A stretch of DNA of 64,000 nucleotides from Macrothele yani (taxonomy: Eukaryota; Arthropoda; Arachnida; Araneae; Macrothelidae), in NCBI GenBank assembly GCA_039090855.1, contig CM076990.1, forward strand, positions 194,623,232-194,687,231, read 5' to 3'. A program made the position numbers and the translations under genes. Under the pieces are notes generated by a model. It made no database searches. It was not told the origin of the DNA and was given only the letters and a program-made list of their open reading frames with translations. Shown here in pieces: positions 1 to 44,299 of this stretch (its first letter is position 1; each line of letters begins with the position of its first letter).

Positions 1-355
1 GAACTCTGGAAAATCGCTATTGCTTAATTCCTTTGCCTGTTTTCCTTTGTTTCTCTTGTCTCTTTATCTAACTGTTGTTCTTTAATATGCTTCCTTCTGC
101 TGATGTGTTTCTTCAGCTACTTCTTTTACCTTTTCCAGATGTTCCTCATAATCGTAGATGCAAAACTCATAATTGTTAAAAGCTCCTTACTGATGAGTAA
201 CAGCTGAGGATGGCATGTCCACATTTTATGCTACCTTTACTGCACAGCTCAGGATTACAAATCTTAATTGTCATAACAATAGTGCAAAAAGGGGAAAAAA
301 ATTACCATGGGAAAAACTGCACATAATTTAAAATATGAAATGTGAACTGGATTAT
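1..355. other. No gene seen
   Basis: AT-rich non-coding sequence with short homopolymer runs. I see no splice-flanked exon, RNA gene or recognisable repeat. Confidence 0.5.
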
Positions 356-1039
356 TCATAGTGAATAGAACCGGTTATGGAAAAAAAAAAACCCAAAAAA
401 AACAGGTACGCTCAGTTCTGATTGAACCATCAGTTTGGAACATAGGACAATGACTTGCAGATTGGAGAGTTGAAATGAGTTGGTCGAGTATGGTTGCAAA
501 GCGTTTATTTCATTTGTTATAGCCAACACAAATCTATGATATGAAAAGTAGCTTACACAATTTTTACAAATAATGCTGGATATATTGCGAACACAAAGCA
601 GATTGATACATGAATTACCCAACCTGGTGCTCTGCGTGGGATGGGTTACAACATCCATGCCGAAATCTCAGAGCATAAAGTCTTTGAATCTCTCATAAGT
701 GGCTCTGTCTTTGAAGTTCAAGTTGAAATCGCCCAACATAATGATCGGTGTGTTGCTGTATCCCTTTCTGGCCCATTGCAGGAAGGCTTCTGAAACCTTT
801 GGTGTGTATAATACAAGATTACTGAGTATGAACGTTTCCAGGTCTTTGAAGGAGGTGCTATAATTGATGTAAACGGACATGCATAATATTTTTGCATTGT
901 TGATGATCACTTCTGCTGAACACATATCGGCATATTTAAATATTTCATTGAACTTGTTGTCGACTTTCCTCAGTATGTGCGGTGTGGCAAAAGTTGTCGC
1001 TCTGTTCTTCTCATATATCGCCAAGCTGGCGGTTCTCAC
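356..1039 (-). pseudogene. Helentron-type endonuclease (EEP domain) relic
   Basis: Two consecutive minus-strand stretches (1039 to 671, then 658 to 356) are in the same frame and are separated by a single TGA at 668-670. The first contains an IIMLGDFNLNF motif, the metal-binding GDFN signature of exonuclease/endonuclease/phosphatase (EEP) nucleases. The second contains THPTQSTRLGNSCI and then CVSYFSYHR, the end of the domain with a catalytic histidine. This version of the EEP domain is known next to PIF1-like helicases in arthropod Helentron/Helitron elements; assignment to that class is by recalled motif similarity. Upstream, near 1060-1240, the minus strand contains a charged Arg/Glu/Gln-rich stretch in broken frames. 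No helicase or Rep domain is present here, so this is a fragment. The in-frame stop and surrounding frameshifts mark it as dead. Confidence 0.6.
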
Positions 1040-1320
1040 ATTGAATCTGTTGTATGCTTCTTTGCGTGAGTTTGAGATGAGGCAGGTACAGGTTGATCAG
1101 GGTGTTGGATTTTTGTTTGGCGGTGGCTGCTTTCAGGTGTTTTTGATACTCTCTAGTTCATTTGGCTGTAGTCTTCTTGGGCTTCTTACATTCCTCATCA
1201 CTTGTTCTTGCCTCTCATTTTGATTTTCTCCACTTTTGCTTGCATTCATTCTGCGAATTCTGCTGCACTGTTGAAAATGTTTACCTGTTCGCATGACAAC
1301 AATTTTTTTTTAATTTTAGT

Positions 1321-1580
1321 TTAAACCACTGCAGTATGTTCTTTATATATTTGAATAGATCTCGTTGAGAGCTTTAAAACGATACCATGCACAGTCGTTT
1401 TGCACTCACGGTTGTCCAGATAAACCACATTTGTCACAAGTGTTCACTGGTTCACAATAATTTTTTTTTTATATAATGTTCAGTCAAACCACTGCGAAAT
1501 GTTCTTCATATATTTGAATATATCTCGTTGAGAGCTTTAAAACGATACCACGTACAGTCGTGTTGCGCTCACAATTGCCG
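1321..1580. repeat. Two direct copies of a ~95-bp unit, 163 bp apart
   Basis: The sequence from AAACCACTGC near 1323 recurs near 1486. Both copies continue through TTGAGAGCTTTAAAACGATA to a CTCAC near 1405 and 1570. They differ at scattered positions. They lie just beyond the Helentron endonuclease relic, so they may be a subterminal repeat of that element, but this is inference. Confidence 0.7.
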
Positions 1581-2404
1581 AAACAGACTGAGTCAAGCAC
1601 AGCGGGAAATCCACAAATATTGCATAATCTCCCCCGTGCACAGGAAGTGAGGGGAGCGTTGCATGCACGATGTATTGTGCAGTACGCGAATTGGACTCCA
1701 TACTGTTTATGAACATGCTAACACAATTAGTGTGTGGCACGTATTTTTAACGCTATAATGATTTCAATTGGGACCTATTTTGTCACAGGCGGTCAGGCAT
1801 AAGTCGACCCATAATTTGCAGAGTTAGACGTAGTTCTACGTCAAAAAAATTAAATGGATTTCTACAATCAATAAAACATCCACAAGCTACGTACTCCCGT
1901 TAGAAGCTGAAAAGTGTGTTACAAAAATTAAGAATTTTTTCAGTGAGATATTTAAGAAGCAATGATGTGGAATATTTTGAATTCGACAGCATCTGCATTT
2001 ACCCTTTCTAGAAGCAAAGTTATGAACCAGAAAGCAAGGTTTGCCATTCTCATATTTCAGGCTTTATAATGCAAAAAGAATGGTTCAAATTGGACTAATA
2101 GTTGCAGAGATATGGTGTCCACAAATGGAAGGATGAATAGACAAGTGATATCATAATGCAGGGGTCACACCGCCGATCGCATTCTTCTCATTTTGAGAAA
2201 AAGAAATCGTTTTGGCGATGGAAAAAAGTTTTGGCAATTATCTTTTTGTATTGTTATAATACATTGGCAAAAAAAATGATTTTGGCAAAAAAGTTGGTGA
2301 AAACTTTAAAAAAGCCAGTGCAACACCCGATAAAGTACTTTTTTTCAAAAGACATGATAAAAAGTGAGGGACTAAAGAGCCAATCGAGGACATCACACTT
2401 CAGT
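1581..2404. other. No gene seen
   Basis: Open frames here (for example 2156-2479) are rich in Lys and Phe, as expected from A/T runs, and match no family I know. If the last exon call at 2405-2580 is right, part of this is 3' UTR and downstream sequence of the Sel1-repeat gene. Confidence 0.4.
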
Positions 2405-34092
<31,688 letters not shown>

Positions 34093-34456
34093 GGTAATTT
34101 CTATCGACAACACACTTCCAGCACGTCAATTATCGTAATGTTGTTGGCCTTCAAAGGTTTACAGACATCTTGCTTACGCTTCCTTCTTCCGGGGATGAAA
34201 CATCGTATTTTTTTTTTTTTAAGCTATATGAGATGTAACTATAAGCTTGTCAATTCCATGAAAACCACACAAGCATACTACTCATTCATACAATTCAATT
34301 AAAAAACTATGTACATATTTACACAACCTTACATTCCTAGGCGGTTAAACCTTTGTCAACTGTGAGTAACAAACTGCTCCATCTGTTTCAAAACCCCTGT
34401 CACTCCCAATGCAAGTGTCACACTCATTCAGCCCCTCACACACAATCCTCTAGCGC

Positions 34457-34482
34457 TTTCAACAGACTACTGTCGTCATCAG
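34457..34482 (-). ncRNA. Hammerhead-like core, left arm (candidate)
   Basis: Mirror copy of the core at 35551-35576: CTGATGA, a CAG/CTG helix II with loop TAGT, and GAAA, read on the minus strand. Confidence 0.35.
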
Positions 34483-34590
34483 GAGGCAGGTGTGTCTCAC
34501 CCGCCCACCACAGCTCAAGTGAGCAGAGCCATCGAGGCACGGGCTTCAGTCGCAATCTCTGCATCTTTGTGTCTCTGGCGCCATCTATTG

Positions 34591-35009
34591 TCATTGCTGC
34601 TCTTTTTTCTTTTTAAGCTGTTGTTCAATTTTTATTAGGGCCTTCCATTGTTCATTTAAGTTGCTAGGCTCATTAATGTTGCATAATCTTGATCTGTTTT
34701 TTTCAATTAACACTGACTCTGCAATTCTTAACTGCCTTTTGTTTTTACAGCTCTTAATAATTTTAATATCCTCAAACCTTGGACATTGTTGATTTTCCAT
34801 ACAGTATTGGGTTAATGCTGTCTTAGCTTCTTTTTATTCCAATTATTTATATGCTGGTTCAATCTATACTTTAATTTATTCTTGGTGCTGCCTATATATG
34901 ACACAGGTGGTTGCTGGTTTATAGGGATTTCATAAATTCCTGTAGGGGCAATACCATATGTAGAAAATGTTTCAGCAGAAATTAATAAAGTTTGTGGCAA
35001 GTATGACAT
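34591..35009 (-). pseudogene. PLE GIY-YIG endonuclease end, left arm
   Basis: A frame starting in the palindrome loop (35009) gives MSYLPQTLLISAETFSTYGI, then TGIYEIPINQQPPVSYIGST, with both GIY and YIG motifs intact, and KYRLNQH with the conserved Arg. An indel in an A-run near 34830 shifts frame to ENQQCPRFEDIKIIKSCKNK, ending in a Lys-rich tail at 34591. This is the C-terminal nuclease of a Penelope-like element; no RT domain is attached. Confidence 0.75.
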
Positions 35010-35038
35010 ACAGGTAGGAAATCAGGTACTTACTGTAA

Positions 35039-35518
35039 AAAATTTAGTGATCAAAAATGAAAAAATCAGCCAATTAGATAGAGCAGGAATTTATGAAATC
35101 CCTATAAACCAGCAACCACCTGTGTCATATATAGGCAGCACCAAGAATAAATTAAAGTATAGATTGAACCAGCATATAAATAATTGGAATAAAAGAAGCT
35201 AAGACAGCATTAACCCAATACTGTATGGAAAATCAACAATGTCCAAGGTTTGAGGATATTAAAATTATTAAGAGCTGTAAAAACAAAAGGCAGTTAAGAA
35301 TTGCAGAGTCAGTGTTAATTGAAAAAAACAGATCAAGATTATGCAACATTAATGAGCCTAGCAACTTAAATGAACAATGGAAGGCCCTAATAAAAATTGA
35401 ACAACAGCTTAGAAAGAAAAAAAGAAAAAAGAGCAGCAATGACAATAGATGGCGCCAGAGACACAATGATTCAGAGATTGCGACTGAAGCCCGTGCCTCG
35501 ATGGCTCTGCTCACTTGA
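35039..35518 (+). pseudogene. PLE GIY-YIG endonuclease end, right arm
   Basis: It enters from the loop with NLVIKNEKISQLDRAGIYEI, then shares QQPPVSYIGSTKNKLKYRL with the left arm. The loop-derived lead-ins of the two arms differ completely. A different indel in the same A-run (about 35189) causes a stop, and the C-terminal part (35225-35518) is open to ARASMALLT. LDRAGIYE fits a continuous PLE linker better than the left-arm lead-in, so this arm may be the parent and the left arm a later inverted copy. Confidence 0.75.
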
Positions 35519-35550
35519 GCTGTGGTGGGCGGGTGAGACACACCTGCCTC

Positions 35551-35576
35551 CTGATGACGACAGTAGTCTGTTGAAA
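35551..35576 (+). ncRNA. Hammerhead-like core, right arm (candidate)
   Basis: CTGATGA (35551-35557), CGACAG-TAGT-CTGTT as a possible helix II, then GAAA (35573-35576), downstream of a GIY-YIG frame. Hammerhead ribozymes are known in PLE ends. The AGCGCT palindrome after GAAA could support dimer-type helix III. Helix I and the cleavage site are not established. Confidence 0.4.
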
Positions 35577-35939
35577 GCGCTAGAGGATTGTGTGTGAGGG
35601 GCTGAATGAGTGTGACACTTGCATTGGGAGTGGCAGGGGTTTTGAAACAGATGGAGCAGTTTGTTACTCACAGTTGACAAAGGTTTAACCGCCTAGGAAT
35701 GTAAGGTTGTGTAAATATGTACATAGTTTTTTAATTGAATTGTATGAATGAGTAGTATGCTTGTGTGGTTTTTATGGAATTGACAAGCTTATAGTTACAT
35801 CTCATATGGCTTAAAAAAAAAAAAAAAAACGATCTTTCATCCCCGAAAGAAGGAAGCGTAAGCAAGATGTCTGTAAACCTTTGAAGGCCAACATTATGAT
35901 AATTGACGTGCTGGAAGTGTGTTGTCGATAGAAATTACC

Positions 35940-35951
35940 ATGATCTTTAGG
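35940..35951 (+). pseudogene. Mirror copy of the putative first exon
   Basis: ATG ATC TTT AGG with donor GTAAGT at 35952-35957, identical to 34081-34092 but pointing into the long-TIR transposon. The same upstream ORF is present (35867-35884). A second upstream ORF (35896-35931) exists only here, because the left arm has ACG where this arm has ATG. No acceptor-linked exon was found downstream. Confidence 0.5.
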
Positions 35952-36779
35952 GTAAGTGATTGGTGCTTTTTAATAGTATTTCATCTTTTTTAATATTTTT
36001 TAAAAAATTCTCTTCTGCGATATAGGCAGTTGTTCACTACACAGACAGGCAAAAAATGCCAATTTAGAATTATTTTCTGAAGGCTGTAGGAATTTTCATT
36101 TGAAATAGCAGGAAGGTCAGGCAGAGCTCATTGGAAAGCTTAAAGAATGCATTTATTTTTGCAGTCTGAATTGCATTTAAAGCTTCAACAGAGATTTTGG
36201 GAAGTTAAAGCTTAAACAGAGATTTTGGGACTTAAATGTACATTCCTGAACTGATTTTTTTATTTTTAAGCAAAAAAAAAAAAAAATACAGTGAAGGATT
36301 TTGAGTGACACACCAATTTTTTCCCCCTATTATACTTTTGTATGAGTAGAAAAAGGAGGGAAAAATTGAGCTGTTACTGGTAGTCCTTCACCATGAAAAA
36401 TTGCTTAAACTTAAATTTTTAAAAATGTGTTGTTTCAGAGCTCTAAAAAGTCACGTGGAACAAATGATAAAAATTTGAAAATGCCAGGATGAAAAGCCCT
36501 TATAGTGTACTTCAAAACGAAACAGAAATCATCTTGTTACTCAAAGCAGTACCGGAGCAACAAGCCTTTGAAGTAACAAGAAAACAACACTCAAACACTA
36601 CTGAAAATGAGGCTAAGCAGACAGGATAATTACCAGAAGAAATTTTGTATTAGGCTAACAAATTTAATTTGTAGTCAAATAATTTGCAAAGATATAATAA
36701 GATGAAAAAGTGAAAGAAAGCTTACTTTTTTCTGAGTAGCACTTAAGTTTATCATGCCATGTTTTCATTCAGCAAAGTT

Positions 36780-37788
36780 GACAAGTGTTGATTCAGCAAT
36801 GTCGACAGGTGTATATTGGGCTGCTGACCCATCAGAAAAGTAAACCACTGTTTCTAGTTGAGAAAGGGATGATTTTAAACTGTCAATGAGTAATTTTTTA
36901 AAGACAAACAAAGCTATGCTTTTGTGATCCAATGAATCGCTGATTACACAAAAGCAACAATTTCTTATTTCAATTTCTTTTTACGAAGGGATGCACTGTT
37001 GCCTGGTTACTTCACCAATGGTATGATTGCACCTCATCTTTTACTATGAAAGAAATTTTTTCAGAAAAGTCCCCCAATTGTATGCATTCATCCTCTTGCA
37101 GACTCGTCTTTCTTGTGTAAGGAATTCTGCTTGTTTCTTTGCAATAAAATGATGGACTTTAAGCTGCTCAAACTTTTCCACTTGCCTCTCCAAGCACTCT
37201 TTGAATGGAAGAACACAAGCAGATAACTCATGCGGTCTGTTGAAACCCACTTTTTAAATTTAATTTCTTTCTCATGTTTTATGAAACCTTCCCATTCTTC
37301 TTCAAGTACTGTGCACAACCCATACTCCATGGGCATTCACTACACTTTGACAACATGTATGACTCATTCAATATTGCCGACTATACAGGTAAGGAGATGT
37401 TTGTCGTCCATGCCTAATTTCATGCCTGAAAGTATCAGTTTTACATTTTGGTGTATGATGCACATACAGACAGTATGAGTGCTTGATGCACCAGTTAAGA
37501 CACAAAATTTGGGTCTCAGGTCTGAAATTTTTCATGATTAGGTACTTTTTTTTTTTTTTTTAAAGCTGGGTAAAGCTCCTTAAGGTTACACAAGATTATC
37601 CTTTTTTGAATGTTAACCTTTACTCTGTTAGATCGCCTAACAGACACACAATCTTTTTTCCCTGACATCAATCTGCTGTACTCATCATTTTCATAGAAGT
37701 CTTGTACAGTTCTGATTGAAACTTGATTAAGTTTATTGCTAGCCCTTTTTTCTCCAATTTGTGGCAAAATCCCATTCTTACTTATCAA
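36780..37788 (-). pseudogene. Broken coding sequence of the long-TIR transposon
   Basis: Minus-strand fragments in changing frames: VSIRTVQDFYENDEYSRLMS (from 37730), then QKRIILCNLKELY (37620), CMCIIHQNVKL-type sequence (37450), and VYFSDGSAAQYTPVD (about 36850). These motifs recall a transposon-encoded protein I remember from several arthropod and cnidarian genomes, including a FSDGxxxQY motif, but I cannot name the superfamily. Many stops and shifts: not functional. Confidence 0.5.
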
Positions 37789-39760
37789 ACTTTTTTAGTG
37801 GCAGACTAAGTATTGACTGATGTTAAATTCGCTCTGAACTTAACTAATACTCCAGCTACTAGGAGCTAAACTCAAAATGCTGACTTTATCTTGAGTAGAT
37901 AAAACAACTTTTTTTTTTTTCAGCTTGTGAATCAATTGCTTATACCCATTCTCTAAACCATCATTCTTGTTCATAGAAAATTCCACATTATCAGTTGATA
38001 TGTTCAACTCAAAAAACTTACTTTTCTACTACAGATTTAGTTATTTTTCTAACTTTCCTCTTTAACACAGTCTAGATTCACCTGAGCACTTCTGCACCTT
38101 GACAGGAGAAATGCCAATGGCCGAACAAGTTCATTAACTGACTCAACAAGGACAGCTGCAGATTCATAAATGTCTGAACATTCACCTTCAATACTGGCTT
38201 CTGTGTCTTGTTTTAGGTTTTGAATTTAAACATTTTGTGCACAATGCTTTCCCTGGGATTGAGATCAGCTCAGGATTGCAGGTTGCAAGGAGATTTTTTG
38301 ACAGGTTCTGAATGTACGCTGTAGGGGTCAGAACAAGATTTTCCATAAATATGGAAAAGTACCTATCTAAAAATTCAGCCTTATGAAAAGTGCAAATATT
38401 TTTTATATCAGTACACCCAATTTTAAATGAAAATAATATTTTTGTCCTTCAGTGATCTCAGAAATAGTATGGAGTACTGAAGATCTAGAGTATGATAATT
38501 TATGACATACTTCTCCCTTAAAAAAAACAAAAACAAAAAAAAAACAAGAACACTCCATCATTTAATATTAGTATCACCAGCATGGGCTTAAACATTTTCA
38601 CATTTAACTGTATAAACATAATTTAACTGCTTTTTCCTACACTTCAAAATAAGAAAAGAAAAAATTGATATTGCACCTAGGTAAAAAGACAACACTGTTC
38701 AATCCAGTGAACAGTGCATGTCCAGACAAGCTTAAACCAGAACTTCAAAAGCATTTCCTTTGCCTCATATTTTCTTACTGCTGCTACCCACCTAAAACTA
38801 TAATGAATAAAAAAATAAAAAATAAATAAAATTACATAGCTGGAATGCTACTTAAAAATACTTTAAATTTAAGACAATATATTATATGTATTAAATATAT
38901 ATGTATTGTACCAGATTTAATATAAAATATTTATAAACTATATATTAACAACAAACATGTAGTTTCAATATACATGTAATAATGTTTTAAGTAGTATCTG
39001 ATGAACATTTTGTACTTTTGAGTAAATTTTGTGGGCAGTTATTGTCTTCTTAGCCTAATTTTTAGTAGTGATCGAGTGATGTTTTTTTCGTTACTTCAAA
39101 GGCTTGTTTGTTCTGGTACCTCTTTGAGTAACAAGATGATTTCTGTTTCGCTTTAAAGTACACTATAAGGGCTTTTCATCCTGGCATTCTCAAATTTTTA
39201 TCATCTGTCCTACATGACTTTTTAGAGCTCTGAAAATTTTCAAAGTTTAAGCAATTTTTTTTTTTTTCACGAAGGACTACCAATAACAGCTGAGGTTTTT
39301 TTTTTCCTGCACGTACCACTCATATGCAAGTGTAACAGGGAAAAAAACTGGCCTGTTACTCAAAATCCTTCACTGTATTTTTTAAGTCTAAAATTACAAA
39401 AATCAACAGTTTATGAATGAAAATTTAAGCCTTAACTTTAAATGTAATTCAGACTGCACAAATAAAAAACTGCATTCTTTAAGATTTGCAATGAGCTCTA
39501 CCTTACATTCCTTCTATTTCAAATAAAAATTCTACAGCCTTCAGAAAATAAGCCTAAAATGGCATTTTTCGCCTGTCCGTGTAGTGAGCAACTTAACTGC
39601 CTATATCTCAGGAGAGAATTTTTTTTTAAATATAAAAAAAAAATGTTTTGTGGCCCAGAAGACTGGTACATATCACCTACCAAATTTCATCAGAATCAAA
39701 AATGATGACACAGCCCATTTGTTGATTTAACATGGAATGTCGACCCTCTTACTAAAGTAC

Positions 39761-41070
39761 ACTGATTTCGTAATAACAATGGTTATTGCAAAATGCCAAA
39801 AAGTTCATAAATGAATTCTTGTAGAGTGAAAATTAAAAAAGCATTTTGTTTCCAAAAAACTAATAATATATTCTCAAAGTCTATAAAATCACACAACACA
39901 TCTAATTCATCTAACATGGTAGCCATAAAGTATACATACACACCAATGTGGCTTGACACCATGTTTTGTGGAGCATTTCAATTTGAAACATCACAGCAAG
40001 CAATGAGATAAATTGTTATGTAAGGGCTGACATATCACCATAAACAATGTGAATGAAAATGCTGCAAAGCAGGTACATATTGTATCTATGAACTTTGGGG
40101 GGGGGGGGGTTTCAGGACTCTTCCAAGCAATGGCTCAATACTGGTGCACTCTTAAAAGACAAATAAGTGTGACAAGTACCAGTTGAGCAATTCTGGAGTA
40201 CTCATGCAGCAAAGTAATAGTGTGATTTAATTTGGATATGTTTATGGATATCGCATTTTTTAAACTTTATTTCAAAACTAATTGATGAATTTAAACTTTG
40301 TACTGAAGAAACATGGTACTAATTTACCTAATACTGAATTTTTACAGCTAGGAGAGGATAAATGATATCACTCAGTTTTTTTATTGGGATTACATTATTC
40401 TACTGTGCCTCAGTGCCAGTTGCATCCCAAACCTAAGTTTTGTGCATGGTATAGATATCTTCTCTAGCAGGTTCTCACTAAACACAGAATTTCATTAAAC
40501 TTTTTACTTTGCTTTCCCTTGTTAAATCAGGGGATTTCATAAAAATTTGATCATTAAAATGATCAAATTAATTTTGAATTAACATTATACCAAACTAAAG
40601 TTCTTATTTTGCCCATTAAACCCAGTGTAACTCTAAATATAAACTTGTTGTAAGGGGGTTCTGCTTCATATAAAAATTAGGGTTTTATTGAATGACTTCT
40701 TGAAAATAACTTTTTTGCGATATGACGTGGTAGCACAAGCTGCACTGCTTCCAAAAACTAACTAACTAGATATTTCTTCAGCAAGCATTTTAATAACTTG
40801 TGACAATATCTTCAGAAGGAGTCAGACACCTTGCCAATTCAACAGTGCCTACCAGGCTCCTCCTTTTAATTGTTGCAAAAAGGTGTCTAGTATCCCCCTG
40901 AGGTAGACAAGACAGGTCAGCAGATTTTTAGTTTCTTACCAGCACTTTTTTAATTGCAAATAGTTTTGTTGCAATTCTAAAAAAATAAATAAATAAAGAC
41001 CTTTTTTTCTAATCATTTTGGCCTGTAGCTCTTGTGATGCACATATATCATGTTATTTTTCTTCCAGAAA
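39761..41070. other. No gene seen
   Basis: AT-rich intergenic sequence with a G-run near 40099. No domain or splice-flanked exon recognised. Confidence 0.5.
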
Positions 41071-42128
41071 TGGTTTACTACAGCAGTTACCACGGCTCTG
41101 AAATCCTGCGGTATTGAAGATGCATACATTAATATTATTAATAACATCTATGAAAATGCAAGTGCAAAGATTCGGCTGTTTGAAAATACAATACACATAA
41201 AAATTGGAAAGGGAGTGAGACAAGGTGACACCATATCTCCGAAGCTCTTTAATGCCACATTGGAAAATGTCTTTCAATCACTGAACTGGGAAAACAAAGG
41301 GATAAAGATTAATGGAGATTATCTAACCCACCTTCGTTTTGCTGATGACGTAGTCATTTTTGCAACTACCCCATCAGAGCTGCAGAGTATGATCCAGGAA
41401 CTTGCTGACAAGAGTAAAGAAGTGGGATTAAAAATGAACTTTCAGAAGACAAAAGTGATGTTCAATGCTTTTACAAGAAATGAAGATTTATCGATTGATG
41501 GAGAAAAACTGGAGATAACAGATACGTATGTTTATCTTGGACAGCAGATATCAAGTGAGGGTCACATTGATGAAGAAATTAATCGGCGTACAAAACTTGC
41601 CTGGAGAGCTTTTGGAAGAAACAGCATAATTTTCAAGAGCAATATGCCATTATGTCTTAAAAGAAAAGTGTTTGATCAATGCATCCTTTCCAGTGCTTAC
41701 GTATGGTGCAGAGACGTGGACCTTAACTAAAAGAGACATACAAAGGCTGCAGACAACTCAAAGCCGCATGGAGAGGTGCATGCTTGGTATAACCAGGAGA
41801 GATAAGAAGAGGAACTCGTGGATCCGAAAAATGACGAGAGTGGAAGACATCATGATCAGAGTTAAATCCCTGAAATGGCAATGGGCTGGACATACTGCCA
41901 GAAGGACAGACCATAGATGGACAGCCGAAATTTTAGATTGGATTCCAAGGGACAGGAAAAGACCCAGAAAAAGACCACATGGGAGATGGGTGGATGAAAT
42001 TCGTAAATATGCGGGAGTGACATGGAGGAGACTGGCACAAGACAGACCGTTGTGGAGGAAACTTGGGGAGACCTTCGTCCAGCAGTGGATTGATAATGGT
42101 TGACAATGATGATGATGATGATGATGAT
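41071..42128 (+). mobile_element. RTE-clade LINE, family 2, 5'-truncated copy
   Basis: It starts within the RT (WFTTAVTTALKSCGIEDAYI), then GVRQGDTISPKLFNATLENV, HLRFADDVVIFA, and the C-terminal domain, with a stop and a (GAT)n tail to 42128. One extra T at about 41688-41690 (CCTTTCCAG against CCTTCCAG in the copy at 29237) shifts the frame after FDQCIL. The second frame (41672-42103) carries on to the same C-terminus. It matches 28764-29651 closely, so both insertions are relatively young. Confidence 0.9.
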
Positions 42129-42548
42129 AGGATCATAACTGATACCTCACTGCCTTAACAATGGACCGATATATATATACCCTGTTAAAAAATTTAATTT
42201 TTTGGCAAAAATTGCTACTATTCTACATTAAACAAGAACAAAAAAAAAAAAAAAAAACACTTATTCAATTTTCAATGTTTATTTCACCAGAATTTTGTAT
42301 GAACAGGTGCTAGTCCAATTCCCACACCAGGATGATAAATATTCAAGTTTCTTGCAGAGTTCACCACACAGATACTAATTACTTAATGACATTTCTAACA
42401 CATAAATCTGTTACCACAGTGCTACTGCATAATTTCAAAATTGAATATTAATTTTCAATGTTGCCACTTATTTACATCACCGAAAATAATTTCTTAAACA
42501 TTTGCATCATGTGGTAGGTCAGCAGAACATAAGAAAAATAGTAAATTA

Positions 42549-43857
42549 TACAGGGTGGATCAAAATTACCTGCCAGTTTTTTTTTAGAAAAATAACAGAA
42601 ATGATTGTAGCAATTAACATAAAACATTAAAAAAACCAAGCAAACCAGAATTATCTTTTTACAAATCACAATTTTACAAATGTTCCATGTGGCTGATATG
42701 TATAATGCGCCAAAGTCCCACCTATAACAAATTTCATCCCATAACCTGAAAAGAATGTCTTTATTTACAGTAACAGCAGCTTATACAATCATTTATAGAA
42801 AACATCAGCTAGCACAAATTCTGGGAAACTCGGAGGATACCAGGTTAGTTATTTTTTACCTATCCAAGCAATGACAAATTTTAAGTCTAGATAATCCCTC
42901 ATATATAAAAAGAAGTGTGGTAGTGCTTCGTTTTACTAAAAAATACCTTGGGCTTACAAATTGGTATCCTCTTCTAGCTGTGGTACAAAGAATTGCTGCA
43001 GCATGTCCATGTAAATGATAACAGAAAGCATTTTTTTAAAGGGGGGGTTCGCTACAGAGAAATAAAATATTCCGTAAATCTTATTACAAAACAAAACACA
43101 TTCACTTTGGGATGGTTGCATTTAGGCTGCATGGGACAATGTGTGTTTTCCATTCCCCATATGTACATGTTATCGCTGTTTGCCTGGCTGATGATGTGAA
43201 GTGTAGTCTCGTTGCTAAAGGCAACTCTCGTGTGAAAGCCCTTTTCTGACTTATCCGCTCGCTCATGTTGTTACAGAATACATACCAGCACTTCTGGTTG
43301 CTGTTCGACATTGCATGAAGTAGCTGCAGACTGTATGGCTTAGGGCTCAGTCATTTACGCAAGATAGACCACATATTTTCTTTTGCACTTGAATTTCCAT
43401 GCTTTTTGCCTGCTTGATTTATGTGGACTGTTCAGATATGCTGTCTGCACATGTTTCACTTTAGCTTTGGAAAGAGTTGGCTGGCCTTGACTTTATTCAC
43501 AGTGTGCTAAACATCTGGTCAATACCAAGCTCAAATGTCAATTGGCAATGAAAGAATGTGCAGGAAAGGAAGATTCTTTTGATATTTTCATTTAAAAAGC
43601 CACTGTACTGCAATAACAGAAATGACTCTCATATACCACAAAACACAAGTTGCATGCTCATGGCCAGTAAAGTCTGCCATTTTGGATTTCTGACTGCACT
43701 AATGCCATCTGTTTCAGATCATGACAACCAAACTGGGTTTTCAAAAATACTTAGGTTTCTTTCAATACAATATCATTTGTTTTAAGTTAATTTCCGCAAT
43801 CTTTCCCAAGTCATCGTTTTTTTAACAGGCTGCTATTTTTGTTTGGTCTACCCTGTA
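42549..43857 (-). mobile_element. Mariner/IS630-type element, decayed, with TIRs
   Basis: TACAGGGTGGATCAAAATTA at 42549 matches the inverse of the right end at 43857 (TACAGGGTAGACCAAA), with further similarity for about 90 bp. On the minus strand, QQFFVPQLEE is followed by a degraded ALPHFFLYMRDYLD and AWIG, which correspond to the second and third catalytic regions of arthropod IS630-type transposases. Frames are broken throughout. Confidence 0.65.
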
Positions 43858-43967
43858 CACAAAGTCAAGGTTTAAAAAGGGGGGGGCAAAAAAGTGTGGT
43901 CACCAATCACAAGCTCATTCATGATTTTTTCTATTCCAGCTTATGAACATGTGTTTTCTAATCACAT

Positions 43968-44225
43968 ATCAACACCATCATTAACCATTCTCAATCTACT
44001 GCTGAATGAAGGTCTCCCCAAGTCTTTTCCACAACTTTCTATCATGAGCAATTTTCTTCCATGTCATTCCAGCATGCTACTTTATCCACCCAACTCCCAT
44101 GAGGTTTTCCTCTGGGTCTTTTCCTGTCCCTTGGTATCCAGTCAAATATTTTAGAGTTTAACAGTGGGGAGTTCTTCTAGTAATATGTTTAGCCCATTGC
44201 CATTTGAGGGTCTTAGATCAGGATG
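43968..44225 (-). mobile_element. RTE family-2 3' fragment, old
   Basis: Diverged inverse of the last ~200 bp of the copy at 41071-42128. Matching landmarks include GAAGGTCTCCCCAAGT, the segment for RDRKRP and the TATCATCATC-like tail near 43975. It is much more diverged than the other two copies. Confidence 0.65.
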
Positions 44226-44299
44226 CCATCTGCTCCTGCCATTTTCCTGATTAATGAGTTCCTTTTCCTTCTCTTTCTTGGTTACACCTTCTCTGAGTT

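Noticed and set aside
41933..44154. Ser-rich frames ending in PWNPI and SCPLVSSQIF as genes
   Set aside because: They are antisense reads of the RTE family-2 C-terminus; useful only to spot the old fragment at 43968-44225.
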